Shown here: one piece after another, positions 42,751-51,512 of the stretch | Position numbering within the stretch: position 1 is the first letter of the stretch | Layout of the letters: every line of letters begins with the position of its first letter | From: Nannocystis sp. RBIL2 | GTDB lineage: Bacteria > Myxococcota_A > Polyangia > Nannocystales > Nannocystaceae | Direction: 5' to 3' | NCBI RefSeq assembly: GCF_026626745.1 | Contig: NZ_JAPNJW010000002.1 | Location: 2,628,151 to 2,692,150, forward strand | DNA length: 64,000 bases | The notes under the pieces: generated by a model | What the model was told of the DNA's origin: nothing | The model's database searches: none | Seen by the model: the letters and a program-made list of their open reading frames with translations, nothing else | Translations under genes and position numbers: made by a program

Positions 42751-43419
42751 GTGTCCGACCATCCCCCGCGGCGCGAAGTCGTGCACGGCGACGCAGTCGC
42801 CTGGCTCGCAGAGCGACCTGACCTCGAAGACAGCTCCGTGATCGCCACCATGCCGGACGTCAGCGAGCTCGGGGTCAGCCTGGAGCGCTGGCGCGAGTTC
42901 TTCCTCGGCGCGGCGCGGGCGGTCCTGCTCGCCGCGCCCCCCGACGGCCTCGCAATCTTCATTCAGACGGACAACAAGCTCGAGGGTCGCTGGGTGTCGA
43001 AGGCCGGCCTCGTGCTGCGCGTCGCCGACGAGCTCGACGTCCCGCTCCTCTTCCACAAGATCGTGTGCCGGCGCCCGCCCGGCAGCCTCATCCACGGCCG
43101 CCCCGGCTACTCGCACATCCTCGCGTTCTCTCGCCGCGCGCGCGACGACGCCGATCACCCGACGCCCGACGTCCTGCCCGACCTCGGCGCCATGCCGTGG
43201 AGCCACAGCATCGGCACGCGCGCCGCCGAGGCGGCCGTCACCGCCGTGCGCCGCCTGTCGCCCGCCACCACCCGGATCGTCGTCCCCTTCTGCGGCCTCG
43301 GCACGATCCTCGCAGTCGCCAACGCCCGGGGCTTCGACGCCGTCGGCATCGAGCGCAACCGCAAGCGAGCCGAAGCCGCCCGCACCTTCGAGCTCGAGCC
43401 CGAGCCCCCCGCAAAGTGA
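42751..43419 (+). CDS. DNA-methylase-like SAM-dependent methyltransferase
   Basis: 222 residues. The C-terminal part carries the SAM-binding motif FCGLGTILAVANARGFDAVGIE (motif I/II of the circularly permuted N4/N6 DNA methylases). The N-terminal part has HGDAVAWLAERPDLEDSSVIATMPDVSELG, where a motif-IV DPPY or SPPY would be expected but only TMPD is present. HILAFSRRARDD lies between. The loss of the aromatic catalytic tetrapeptide suggests either a different target (for example an RNA or protein) or an inactive homologue. No restriction partner is nearby. GTG 42751 is used. Confidence 0.7.
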   Translation: MSDHPPRREVVHGDAVAWLAERPDLEDSSVIATMPDVSELGVSLERWREFFLGAARAVLLAAPPDGLAIFIQTDNKLEGRWVSKAGLVLRVADELDVPLLFHKIVCRRPPGSLIHGRPGYSHILAFSRRARDDADHPTPDVLPDLGAMPWSHSIGTRAAEAAVTAVRRLSPATTRIVVPFCGLGTILAVANARGFDAVGIERNRKRAEAARTFELEPEPPAK

Positions 43420-43428
43420 GATCGAGTC

Positions 43429-43680
43429 GACATGTCCCAAAGGACATGCTCTAACAGACGTGTCCTTTAGACATGTCAATCTACCACCGAGGCACCGCGA
43501 GGAGATGCCGTGGAGACATGTCCCCGAGGACAGCATCGCTGCCTCCAAGACCAGCGCCAACCGGGCGCCGCGCGGGCCCTCTAGCGTCGACGCGATGACG
43601 GAAGCCGCGACCACATGTCCCTGAGGACAGCCCCCGGCACCCGAGCACCCACCGAGGCAACCTGTCCTCGCGGCCAGCCG
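43429..43680. repeat. Hairpin-family cluster, at least five units
   Basis: Perfect CATGTCC-CAAA-GGACATG at 43431-43448, then GTGTCCTTTAGACATG (about 43460-43475), CATGTCCCCGAGGACAG (about 43518-43534), CATGTCCCTGAGGACAG (about 43614-43630) and CCTGTCCTCGCGG (about 43661-43673). They lie between the convergent methyltransferase and enoyl-CoA hydratase genes, making this 266-bp gap almost wholly repeat. Confidence 0.8.
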
Positions 43681-43685
43681 CCGCC

Positions 43686-44489
43686 TCACTCGGGATCGCG
43701 GAACACCGGCGTGCGCCGGCCGAGCACGGCCTGGACCGCTTCCAGCTGGTTCTCGCTGCCGAGCAGGGGCAGTTGCAGGTCTGTCTCGCGGCGGAACGCC
43801 GCCGCAGTGTCGAGCTCGGGCGCCTCGTTGCACAGCGCCTTGGCCGCGCGGATCGCCTGCGGCGACTGCCCCACGATCGTGCGCGCCAGCTCGCGGGCGA
43901 CACCCAGCGGATCCGCCTCGACGCGGGTGACGAGGCCGAGGCGCGCCGCCTCCTCGCCGGTCACCGTGCGGGCGGTGTAGATCAGCTCGCGGGCGATGTC
44001 GGGCCGGACCAGCCGCAGCAGCGTCTTCGACACGCTCATGTCGGGGATGAGGCCGTAGCGCAGCTCCATCACCGCGAGCTGGGCGTCGGGCGCGGCGATC
44101 CGCAGGTCGCAGGCGAGCGCGAGCTGAAGACCCCCGCCGACCGCGGCCCCGTGGATCGCGGCGATCACCGGGACGGGCACTTCGGACCAGATCCAACACG
44201 CCAGCTGAGCCAGGTTGGCGGGCGAGCCGGCGTCGCGGGCGAGCAGCTTCTGCCCGATCTCCGGCGCCGCCAGAAAAGCGCCCCAGTCGAGGCCGGCGCA
44301 GAACGCCTTGCCCTCGCCGTGCAACACCACCACGCGCACTCTCGGGTCGGCGGCGACCTGGCGACCGGCGGCGACCAGCGCCTCGAACATCGGCAGGTCG
44401 AGGCCGTTGCGCTTGTCGGGGCGGTTGAGGCGGACTTCGGCGACTCCGGCGTCGACGGAGACGATCACGCGCGGCGGGCTCTCGCTCAT
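43686..44489 (-). CDS. Enoyl-CoA hydratase/isomerase (crotonase family)
   Basis: 267 residues. Crotonase signatures: the N-terminal VAEVRLNRPDKRNGLD, oxyanion-hole residues in AFCAGLDWGAF and AIHGAAVGGGLQLALACDLRIA, and PDMSVSKTLLRLV at the catalytic helix. A Glu near the second site (ELRYGLIPD) is the likely acid-base residue, the other being replaced, so hydratase versus isomerase cannot be fixed. It acts on acyl-CoA thioesters. ATG 44489 is chosen; the long frame to 45371 is a shadow of the next gene. The 29-bp gap to the membrane-protein gene upstream suggests one transcript. Confidence 0.87.
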   Translation of the reverse strand: MSESPPRVIVSVDAGVAEVRLNRPDKRNGLDLPMFEALVAAGRQVAADPRVRVVVLHGEGKAFCAGLDWGAFLAAPEIGQKLLARDAGSPANLAQLACWIWSEVPVPVIAAIHGAAVGGGLQLALACDLRIAAPDAQLAVMELRYGLIPDMSVSKTLLRLVRPDIARELIYTARTVTGEEAARLGLVTRVEADPLGVARELARTIVGQSPQAIRAAKALCNEAPELDTAAAFRRETDLQLPLLGSENQLEAVQAVLGRRTPVFRDPE

Positions 44490-44518
44490 GGGCGCGAGTG
44501 TAACCGATCCGCGCGGCC

Positions 44519-45250
44519 TCACGCGGACGGGCGCGCGAGCCAGCGGAACACGATCACGTGGCCCGCGAGGGCGGGCCCGACGCAGAACGGGACGATCCAC
44601 CCGTGAGGGAAGTGGAACGCGAGCAGCACCGCCGGCTCCTTCGTGAAGTAGCGGAACGGCACCGGCGACGACAGCACCGCGATGGTGGCGACATTGACGA
44701 GCAAGGCGGTACCGAGCAGGTTGAAGGCCCACACGAGCGGCCGCGACGGCCCGCGCCGCCACAGCCACAGCCCGGCGATCACCGCGGCGATGCCGGTGAG
44801 GATGTCGAGGTTGCAGGCCTCGTAGGTCATCTGGATCGGCAGGGTCCCCTGGCGATACCAGCTGTGCAGCACCAGCTCGAGCGGCAGGCGAAACGCGTGA
44901 AAGCCGACCAGCGCGGCGATCGGCACGCCGGCCGCGAGACGGCCCCCGGGCCGCGTCGCCGCGAACACCAACGCGACCGCCAGCGACCCGGTGAAGAAGA
45001 ACAGCGCCCGCGGCGGCAGGGTGTCGGCCGCGAGCACCCCGGACCACGACACGAGCCCGGTGATCGCCAGCCACCCGAGCGCGCCCGCGGCGGTCCCGAT
45101 CGTCCAGCGCCGCACCTGCGCCGCGGGCTCGCCCATTCGCTGCCCCGCCCGCGCGGTGGCGAGGATCAGCATGCCGACGACGGCAGCGACGATGACGACG
45201 AAGGCGGCGGTGCTGGCCGCGGAGGGCATGATCATCGGCGGGGCAGGCAC
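44519..45250 (-). CDS. Multi-pass membrane protein, unknown function
   Basis: 243 residues with about seven hydrophobic segments. Conserved-looking polar positions inside or next to helices include LPLELVLHSWYRQG, IQMTYEACNLDILTG and FPHGWIVPFCVGPALAGHVI. Seven helices with buried His, Glu and Tyr suggest a small integral enzyme or receptor, but no family is certain. It lies just upstream of the enoyl-CoA hydratase in the same direction. ATG 45250 (MPAPPMIMPS) begins directly before the first helix. Confidence 0.7.
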   Translation of the reverse strand: MPAPPMIMPSAASTAAFVVIVAAVVGMLILATARAGQRMGEPAAQVRRWTIGTAAGALGWLAITGLVSWSGVLAADTLPPRALFFFTGSLAVALVFAATRPGGRLAAGVPIAALVGFHAFRLPLELVLHSWYRQGTLPIQMTYEACNLDILTGIAAVIAGLWLWRRGPSRPLVWAFNLLGTALLVNVATIAVLSSPVPFRYFTKEPAVLLAFHFPHGWIVPFCVGPALAGHVIVFRWLARPSA

Positions 45251-45666
45251 TGGCGGCTCCTTTGACGAGAGTATCAGCGAGTAGAGCGCTCGCTATGCAC
45301 AATGAGACGCGTGACCGAGCGTCGCGGCTATCAGGCCGTGCGACATCGGCCTGGCCTTTCGGACATATCACTCGAATCCCGCGCTGTCTCGCGCCGAAGA
45401 TGCTGTCTCTTCGGACATGTCGCTAACCCTCGGGCCGCTTCGCCCTCGCTCCGCAGTCCGCAAACCTGTCCCTTCGGACACTCGTCTCCCGATCGCCGGC
45501 ATCCCGCGCCTCGCCCGCGGCCAGGCAGCCGGGCCCGCCGGCGCACCGGCGAGAGCCCCGCGCCCCCCGCGCAAAACCGCCCCTCCCTGCCCTCGCCGGC
45601 GCTTTCCCCGACGAACCCGGCCCGGTTCGCCCCGGCGGCCCCGCGAGGTATCGTCTTCGATGAATC
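45251..45666. other. 416-bp divergent intergenic region with repeat units
   Basis: Lies between divergent membrane-protein and eutBC genes. It contains CCTGGCCTTTCGGACATA (45351-45368), TGTCTCTTCGGACATGTC (about 45404-45421) and CCTGTCCCTTCGGACAC (about 45470-45486), three dispersed-family hairpins with TTC(G) loops. No additional gene is supported. Confidence 0.6.
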
Positions 45667-47880
45667 ATGCCGGCCGTCCGAGTCCACGACGCCCAGCCCG
45701 ACGACGACCTGTTCGCCTACCTCGCGCGCACCGGCGGCGACGCGGCGCGGCGCGGCGCCCTGATCGGGGCCGCCAACGAGTTCAAGGAGGGTGACGCCGC
45801 GCTCGGCCTCGCCGCCGCCGACCTGGCCTCGCGGACAGCCGCGCGCCGGCTCCTCGCCCACACTTCGGTCGGTCGCCTCGCCGCCGCCCCGCTGTTCCGC
45901 GACGCCCTGTATGACGCCCTCCAGGCCGCCCTCGACCCGCGCGCCGCGGCCCACGTCGCCACCTGGTCTTTGGGACATCTCAAAAATTTCGTCCTGACCG
46001 CCGACGAGGCCGAGGTGTCCCAGCTCCTCCCGGGCCTCGCCAGCGACGTCGTCGCCTGCCTGGTCAAGATCATGAGCGACGCCGAGCTCGTGGCCCTCGG
46101 TTCGCGGCTGTTCCACCCGCTGCCCGGCAGCCGGCTCGGCGCGCGCGGCTACCTGGGCGCGCGGATCCAGCCCAACAGCCCGACCGATCACCCCGACGAC
46201 ATCCGCTGGCAGGTCCTGGCCGGCTGGTCGTACGCCGTGGGCGACGTCGTCCTCGGCACCAACCCCGTGTCCTCCGACCCGCGCTCCGTGGCCGCCGTCG
46301 AGGCTGCCCTCTGGGACATCCTCGTCGGCTTCGGCCTGCAGGACACCCTCCCGCACTGCGTCCTCGCCCACATCGACGTCCAGGCCGAGGTCGAGCGGCT
46401 CGCGCCCGGCACCACCGGGATCTGGTTCCAGAGCATCGCCGGCTCCGACGCCGCCAACGCCACCTTCGGCCTCGACCTCGCCGGGCTGCGCCGCCACGCC
46501 CGCGGCCGCACCGGTCGCTGGGGCCTGTACTTCGAGACAGGTCAGGGCGCCGACTTCACCAACGGCCACGGCCGCGGCGTCGACATGGTCGTGCACGAGG
46601 CGCGCAAGTACGGCCTCGCGCGCCTGCTCAAGGCCGACATCGCCGACGCTCGCCGCCGCCTCGGCCTCGACCCGGCGCCGTGGGTCCACGTCAACGACGT
46701 CGCCGGCTTCATCGGCCCCGAGGTGTTCCGCACCCGCGAGCAGCTGGTGCGCTGCTGCCTCGAGGACATCGCCATGGCCAAGCTGCACGGCCTGATGATC
46801 GGCCTCGACGTGTGCGCCACCCTGCACATGGACATCGGCCTCGACGACCTCGACTGGTGCCTCGATCGGATCGCTCCGGCCTGCCCGGGCTACCTCATGG
46901 CCCTGCCGACCAAGAACGACCCGATGCTCGGCTACCTCACCACCGCCTTCCAGGACCACGTGCGCCTGCGCGAGCGGTTCGGCACCCGCGTCGACGATCG
47001 CATGTGGGCGTTCTTCCGCGAGCGCCTCGGCGTGGTCGACGAGCGCGGGCGGCCGACCGCGCGCTTCGGCGATCCGGTGTGGGTCTACGTGCAGTGGTGC
47101 CGCGCCCGCGGCGACGCGCGCCCGCTCGACCTCGTCGCCGGCGAGGGCCGGGCCGCGCTGGCGGCCGTGCGCGCCCGCGGCGTGGCGATCGGCGAGGGCC
47201 ACGGCGATCGTCCGTGGGACCTCCCGCCCGCCCTCGACGCCGAGGTCCGCTCGCAGTGCGCCGACGCCAAGGAGAGCCTGCGCGCCGAGTGGCGGCCCGA
47301 GTTCGTGGCCAAGATCCCCGGCGCCCGCCGCCTCCGCACCCGCGCCGGCGACCGCGACGAGTACATCCTGCACCCGCCCACCGGCGAGGCGCTGAGCCCC
47401 GCCGCGCTCGCCGAGCTCCATGGCCTGAGGGACAGCTACGCCGGCCGCTTCGATGTCGTCCTGGTCGTGTCCGACGGCCTCAACGCCCACGCGGTGATGG
47501 ACGACCACCACCTGTTCCCCTTCCTCGACGTCCTCGTCCCCGACCTGCGCGCCGCCGGCCTCGCCCTCGCGCCCGACGTGTTCGTGCTCGCGGGCGGCCG
47601 CGTCCGCGCCGGCTATGCGGTCGGCGCCGCCCTGTTCGCCGACCTGCCCGGCCCGGGCCGCCTGATCCACGTCATCGGCGAGCGCCCCGGCACCTTGCAC
47701 CACGCCTTCTCGGTCTACCTCACCGCGGCCGACGGCGCCGCCTGGGCCGTCCCGCGGGCCATCGACCACCACATCACCCGCGTGATCTCCGGCGTCGCCG
47801 ACACCGCCTACCCGCCCGAGCGAGCCGCGCGCGAGGCCGTCGCCATGCTTCAGGACATGTCCCCAAAAACATGTCCTTGA
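45667..47880 (+). CDS. Ethanolamine ammonia-lyase, EutB-EutC fusion
   Basis: 737-residue adenosylcobalamin enzyme converting ethanolamine to acetaldehyde and ammonia. Residues 1 to about 470 are EutB: the substrate and cobalamin-binding loop LGARIQPNSPTDHPDDIRWQVLAGWSYAVGDVVLGTNPVSS, then GSDAANATFG, FETGQGADFTNGHGRGVDM, VNDVAGFIGPEVF and GLDVCATLHMDI. About residues 500-737 are EutC: RPWDLPPALDAEV, FVAKIPGARRLRTRAGDRDEYILHPPTGE, VVLVVSDGLNAHAV, HVIGERPG and ITRVISGVADTAYPPE. The subunits are normally separate genes. No eutA reactivase or microcompartment gene is in the window. The last residues (LQDMSPKTCP) are encoded by a hairpin repeat and look like a C-terminal extension. ATG 45667 is accepted. 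Confidence 0.92.
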   Translation: MPAVRVHDAQPDDDLFAYLARTGGDAARRGALIGAANEFKEGDAALGLAAADLASRTAARRLLAHTSVGRLAAAPLFRDALYDALQAALDPRAAAHVATWSLGHLKNFVLTADEAEVSQLLPGLASDVVACLVKIMSDAELVALGSRLFHPLPGSRLGARGYLGARIQPNSPTDHPDDIRWQVLAGWSYAVGDVVLGTNPVSSDPRSVAAVEAALWDILVGFGLQDTLPHCVLAHIDVQAEVERLAPGTTGIWFQSIAGSDAANATFGLDLAGLRRHARGRTGRWGLYFETGQGADFTNGHGRGVDMVVHEARKYGLARLLKADIADARRRLGLDPAPWVHVNDVAGFIGPEVFRTREQLVRCCLEDIAMAKLHGLMIGLDVCATLHMDIGLDDLDWCLDRIAPACPGYLMALPTKNDPMLGYLTTAFQDHVRLRERFGTRVDDRMWAFFRERLGVVDERGRPTARFGDPVWVYVQWCRARGDARPLDLVAGEGRAALAAVRARGVAIGEGHGDRPWDLPPALDAEVRSQCADAKESLRAEWRPEFVAKIPGARRLRTRAGDRDEYILHPPTGEALSPAALAELHGLRDSYAGRFDVVLVVSDGLNAHAVMDDHHLFPFLDVLVPDLRAAGLALAPDVFVLAGGRVRAGYAVGAALFADLPGPGRLIHVIGERPGTLHHAFSVYLTAADGAAWAVPRAIDHHITRVISGVADTAYPPERAAREAVAMLQDMSPKTCP

Positions 47881-47907
47881 GCCCATGGCGCTCGGGACAT
47901 GTCCTGT
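47850..47907. repeat. Hairpin pair across the eutBC stop codon
   Basis: AGGACATGT (47852-47860) and ACATGTCCT (47869-47877) form a 9-bp stem inside the last codons, directly before the TGA. A further unit, CTCGGGACATGTCCTGTCGG, follows at 47891-47910. Confidence 0.75.
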
Positions 47908-47913
47908 CGGCCC

Positions 47914-48297
47914 TCAAAGGCCGAGCAGGGGCACCCCGAGCATCACGAACAGCATCGACGCCGTCAGGAGCAGCAGCAACACCGCCTTGATGACGAACAC
48001 CAGGCACAGCGCCCGCAGCCCGCGGACCAGCGCGGCGACGGTGCCGGCGCGCGCGACCTGGAAGAACACGACGCCGCCGACGAGCAAGCCGAGACCCAGC
48101 GCGACCTCGACGGCGGCGTAGACGGCGGCCCCGACCACCGGCCACGCCAGCACCACCTGCAACACCGGCAAGACGTCGGCCAGCGCGTCGACGCCGACCC
48201 ACAGCTCGAGCAGGCCGATCGGCAGCATCAGGAGGCCGCAGCTGCGGATCGTCGCTCGCTGCGCGGCGGTGAAGGGGATCGTCCGTGCCTCGCTCAT
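47914..48297 (-). CDS. Small integral membrane protein (pair member 2)
   Basis: 127 residues with three to four membrane helices (IRSCGLLMLPIGLLELWVG; LPVLQVVLAWPVVGAAVYAAVEVALGLGLLVGGVVFF; LCLVFVIKAVLLLLLTASMLFVML). No family recognised. It follows the similar-sized membrane-protein gene by 10 bp on the same strand, so the two probably form a complex or are old duplicates. ATG 48297 is preceded by a GAGG at a suitable distance. Confidence 0.65.
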   Translation of the reverse strand: MSEARTIPFTAAQRATIRSCGLLMLPIGLLELWVGVDALADVLPVLQVVLAWPVVGAAVYAAVEVALGLGLLVGGVVFFQVARAGTVAALVRGLRALCLVFVIKAVLLLLLTASMLFVMLGVPLLGL

Positions 48298-48307
48298 ACC
48301 GCCTCCG

Positions 48308-48700
48308 TCACAGCAACCCCCGCACCACCGGCCACAGCGCCAGGACCAGCTCGACGACGAACACCGCGCGCAGCCGGCGGAACGCCGACGCCAGGTACTC
48401 CTGGTCGTCCTCGTCGGAGCCCGCGACCTTGCCGATCGCCTCGCCCGCCTCGCGCAGCAGCATCCCCTGCCACACCGGCAAGCCGACGTAGACCAGGCCG
48501 AGCACCGAGACGATCACGAGCTCGATCGGATGCCGGGCCAGGACCAGCACCAGCAACGCGAGCACCACGCCGATCCCGCCCAGGAGCATCTGCAGCAGCC
48601 CGACCAGCCCCATGGCCCCGGCCAGTCGCACCAGGCTGCGCTCCTCGGCCTCGTCGAACTCGACGCGCGCCACCCCGACCGGCTCGTCGGCATCGTCCAT
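48308..48700 (-). CDS. Small integral membrane protein (pair member 1)
   Basis: 130 residues: an acidic N-terminus (MDDADEPVGVARVEFDEAEE), then three to four helices (LAGAMGLVGLLQMLLGGIGVV, PIELVIVSVLGLVYVGLPVWQGMLL, VFVVELVLALWPVVRG) with a charged loop (SDEDDQEYLASAFRRLR). Same size and topology as the gene after it. ATG 48700 is preferred over 48757, whose leader is basic and lies in the intergenic spacer. Function unknown. Confidence 0.65.
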   Translation of the reverse strand: MDDADEPVGVARVEFDEAEERSLVRLAGAMGLVGLLQMLLGGIGVVLALLVLVLARHPIELVIVSVLGLVYVGLPVWQGMLLREAGEAIGKVAGSDEDDQEYLASAFRRLRAVFVVELVLALWPVVRGLL

Positions 48701-48820
48701 CACGCCCACGCTAACGCGCCGCGGACCGTCAGGCAACGACCGCCCACGCGCCCGCATACGTTGTTCGATCCGCGTTCGACGGGACCGCCCCGCCGCCGCT
48801 CGCCCCTGCGAAGCTCGTCC

Positions 48821-48934
48821 CCGCGCCGCGCATGCACTTCAAGACATGTCTATCAAGACATGGTCACTATCGCCGCCCGAGCTCGCCTCCGCGCCGCGCA
48901 TGCACTTCAAGACATGTCCATCAGGACATGTTCA
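48821..48934. repeat. 46-bp direct repeat, two copies, each carrying a GACATG hairpin
   Basis: Copies at 48821-48866 and 48889-48934 differ at only about three positions. Each runs CCGCGCCGCGCATGCACTTC, then AAGACATGTC, four bases, and a second GACATG half. The spacer between them (22 bp) is itself similar to the sequence before copy 1 (CGAAGCTCGTC versus CCGAGCTCGCC), implying duplication of a unit of about 68 bp. Copy 2 ends at the dinB stop codon. Confidence 0.85.
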
Positions 48935-50215
48935 GCGTCGCCGCTTGACCGGCTCGGCCGCGCGCGAGTGCGTGATCCCCCCCGTGTCGCCCAGCCGACG
49001 CTGGCTGCCGGCCTCGGCGGGGAACAGCGCCTGGTGCCCGTGGCGCTCGCGCACGGCCGACAGCACCGCCTGCAGCGCCGCGCTGCGCGGGGGAGGCTCC
49101 GGGGCCGCGGACGCCAGCAGGTCGAGCTGGACCTCGCGCTCGGGCGCCTCGAACTGGCTGACGCTGACGCCGGTCAGGCGGAAGCCGCGGCCGTCGGTGT
49201 CGACCGCCTCGAGCAGGCGGCAGGCGGCGCCGTGGAGCTCGCGGTAATCGTCGGTCGCGCGCGGCAGGGTCGTCTGCCGCGTCTCGGTGACGAAGTCGCC
49301 GTCGCGGATCTTGAGGCACACGCAGCGCGCCTTCAGGCCCTGCGCGACCAGGCGGTCGGCGACCCGCGTCGCCTGCGACAGCAGGCAGCGGCGCAGCGCC
49401 GGCACGCCGACGACGTCGACCGCGTAGGTGTCCTCGTGCCCGAGCGACTTGGCCGCGCGGTCGGGCACCACCGGGCGCTCGTCGATCCCGAGGCTGAGCC
49501 GGTGCATGTGCTGCCCGTGCGCCCCGAACATCTCGACCAGCGCCGCCTCGCCGAGCCGCCGCATGTCGCCGACCGTGTGGATCCCGCGGCGCTGCAGCTT
49601 CTCCTGCGTGCGCGGGCCGACGCCCCACAGCTCGCCGATCGGCAACGGCGTCAGGAACTCGAGCTCGGTGCCCGCGGGGATCTCCGTCAGCCCGTCGGGC
49701 TTGTGCATGCCGCTGGCGATCTTCGCCAGGAACTTCACGCTGGCCAGGCCGACCGAGCACGTCAGGCCGACCTCCTGGTGCACCGCCACCCGCAGCGCCT
49801 CCGCCACCCCGCGCGGCGGCCCCCACAGCCGCTCGGTGCCCGCCAAGTCGATGAACGCCTCGTCGATCGACAGCCCCTCGACCAGCGGCGAGAAGCGCTC
49901 GAACACCGCGAACACCGAGCGCGACACCTCGGCGTACAGCGCGTGCCGCGGCGGCACCACCACCGCCTGCGGGCAATGCCGCAGCGCCACCGCCATCGGC
50001 TGGGCCGAACGACAGCCGAACTTGCGCGCCTCGTAGCTGGCCGCCGCCACCACCCCGCGCCGCCCGGCCCCTCCGACCAGCACCGGCAGGCCGCGCAGCT
50101 GAGGCTGCTCGCGCACCTCGACCGACGCGAAGAACGCGTCCATGTCGACGTGCAGGATGGCCCGGCCGCCCTCCGCCTGCCCGGCACCGCCGGCCATGTC
50201 CTTCGCGCCGCTCAC
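48932..50215 (-). CDS. dinB: DNA polymerase IV (Y-family translesion polymerase)
   Basis: 427 residues. Catalytic carboxylates are in HVDMDAFFASVE (first Asp) and GLSIDEAFIDLAG (Asp-Glu). The fingers and palm signatures YEARKFGCRS and CSVGLASVKFLAKIAS, the helix-hairpin-helix thumb (LWGVGPRTQEKLQRRGIHTVGDM) and the little-finger domain (KSLGHEDTYAVDV...LKARCVCLKIRDGDF) are all present. No clear beta-clamp-binding QLxLF is visible, though VQLDLLASA near the C terminus is a candidate. The first residues (MSGAKDMAGG) come from a repeat unit; the ATG at about 50197 (MAGGAG) may be the true start. It promotes error-prone bypass. Confidence 0.92.
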   Translation of the reverse strand: MSGAKDMAGGAGQAEGGRAILHVDMDAFFASVEVREQPQLRGLPVLVGGAGRRGVVAAASYEARKFGCRSAQPMAVALRHCPQAVVVPPRHALYAEVSRSVFAVFERFSPLVEGLSIDEAFIDLAGTERLWGPPRGVAEALRVAVHQEVGLTCSVGLASVKFLAKIASGMHKPDGLTEIPAGTELEFLTPLPIGELWGVGPRTQEKLQRRGIHTVGDMRRLGEAALVEMFGAHGQHMHRLSLGIDERPVVPDRAAKSLGHEDTYAVDVVGVPALRRCLLSQATRVADRLVAQGLKARCVCLKIRDGDFVTETRQTTLPRATDDYRELHGAACRLLEAVDTDGRGFRLTGVSVSQFEAPEREVQLDLLASAAPEPPPRSAALQAVLSAVRERHGHQALFPAEAGSQRRLGDTGGITHSRAAEPVKRRR

Positions 50216-50307
50216 GCCGAGCGAAGCCTAGCGCGCCCGCGCTCGCCCGTCACCGCGCGCGAACGCGCGCCCCGGCGCCGTCTCCGCCGCCCGGCCGCCG
50301 TCTCGCG

Positions 50308-50405
50308 TCTCCTGTCCCTCACGACATGCCCTGTAGGGCATGCCCGAAAGGACATGCCCCCGAGAACATGCTCATGAAACCATGCCCGTGAGGACATGTC
50401 CCCAG
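50308..50405. repeat. CATG hairpin array, about five units
   Basis: CCTGTCCCTCACGACATG, CCCTGTAGGGCATGCCC, AAAGGACATGCCCC, GAACATGCTCATG and CCATGCCCGTGAGGACATGTCC follow each other over about 95 bp between the dinB start and the lipid-kinase stop. It sits just 3' of the lipid-kinase gene. Confidence 0.8.
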
Positions 50406-50407
50406 GT

Positions 50408-51370
50408 TCAATCTTCCTTCGGCTCGACCTCGAGCTCGGGCAGCCCGTCGAGCTTGCGCTCGTCGCAGCTCTGGGACGGCGGCGCCGCGGGCACCAGCAC
50501 CTTCAGGCTGCGGGGCACGCACTCGACGGTCACGGGCGTCTCGCCGACGTCTTCGCCGTCGATCAGCACCCGCTGCGGCGGGTCGGTGCGGAGCGTCGCG
50601 CGGGTCACCGGCAAGAAGCCGATGTCGTCGCGGCTCGCGGGGTTCTGGCTGAGCCCGGAGCGGTACAGGTGCAGCGCGGTGCCGATGCCGGAGCCCAGGC
50701 CGTCGAAGGCGATCAGGGTGACGTCGAGCTTCCCGTCGTCGCCGCACACCGCAGTCGGCCCCTGGGCGAACAGGGTGTGCAGCGGCGCGAGGTTGGCCAC
50801 CGCCACGTTGGTGACCTTGCAGCGGATGATCTCGCTCTCCGTCTCGAGCTCGAGCGAGAACGGCTCCAGCTCAGCGATCCGCTGCAGCCCGGTCGCGATG
50901 TAAGCCAGCAGGCCCCAGCGGTTCTTCGCCTCGCGCGACGTCTCGCCGATCGCGGCCGCGTGGAAGCCGACCGAGGCGAACAGCAGCACCGAGCGCCCGG
51001 CCGCGCGGGCGGTGTCGATCGCGTGCGGCTGGCCCTTGCAGGCGTTCTCGAGCGCGCCCGCGAGGTCGAGCGGGATCGACAGCGCGCGCGCGAAGCTGTT
51101 GGCGGTGCCGCGCGGGAGCACGGCCAACGGCACCTCGCCGCCGATCAGGCGCGACGCCACCAGCGACACGGTGCCGTCGCCGCCGGCCGCGATCACGAGC
51201 GACGGATCGCTCGCCAGCGCCTCTGCGGCGCACGCGTCGGCGTCGCGCTCGGGGCTGGTCTCGAACACCGACAGCTCGTACGTCTGCTCGAGCTCGCTGA
51301 CGACCGTGGGCAGATCGTCGCGGGCTGCGCCGGCGACCGGATTCCACACCAGCGCGGCGCGCGGCTTCAC
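50408..51370 (-). CDS. Diacylglycerol-kinase-family lipid kinase
   Basis: 320 residues of the DAGK catalytic family (YegS/DgkB-like). It starts with KPRAALVWNPVAGAARDD, with the nucleotide-binding GGDGT at 63-67 followed by SLVASRLIGG, and VLPRGTANSFARAL is the second conserved block. The C-terminal half forms the usual beta-sandwich (VLIDGEDVGETPVTVECVPRSLKVLVP). The product is probably a phosphorylated diacylglycerol, sphingoid or other lipid. ATG 51370 fits the family start. The 142-bp gap to the divergent DUF2325-like gene contains no clear repeat. Confidence 0.87.
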   Translation of the reverse strand: MKPRAALVWNPVAGAARDDLPTVVSELEQTYELSVFETSPERDADACAAEALASDPSLVIAAGGDGTVSLVASRLIGGEVPLAVLPRGTANSFARALSIPLDLAGALENACKGQPHAIDTARAAGRSVLLFASVGFHAAAIGETSREAKNRWGLLAYIATGLQRIAELEPFSLELETESEIIRCKVTNVAVANLAPLHTLFAQGPTAVCGDDGKLDVTLIAFDGLGSGIGTALHLYRSGLSQNPASRDDIGFLPVTRATLRTDPPQRVLIDGEDVGETPVTVECVPRSLKVLVPAAPPSQSCDERKLDGLPELEVEPKED

Positions 51371-51512
51371 GACGTCCTCCTGCGCGCGGCGAGGCGAGCG
51401 ACCCGCGCACGCCGCTCGGCCGGCGCATCATGAGGGTCGAGGCAGTGGAGCCCGGGCGGCGTCGTTCGCCGCGTTGCGGTGTTCATCCCGGGAGTGTGCC
51501 ACGCTTCTCGAC

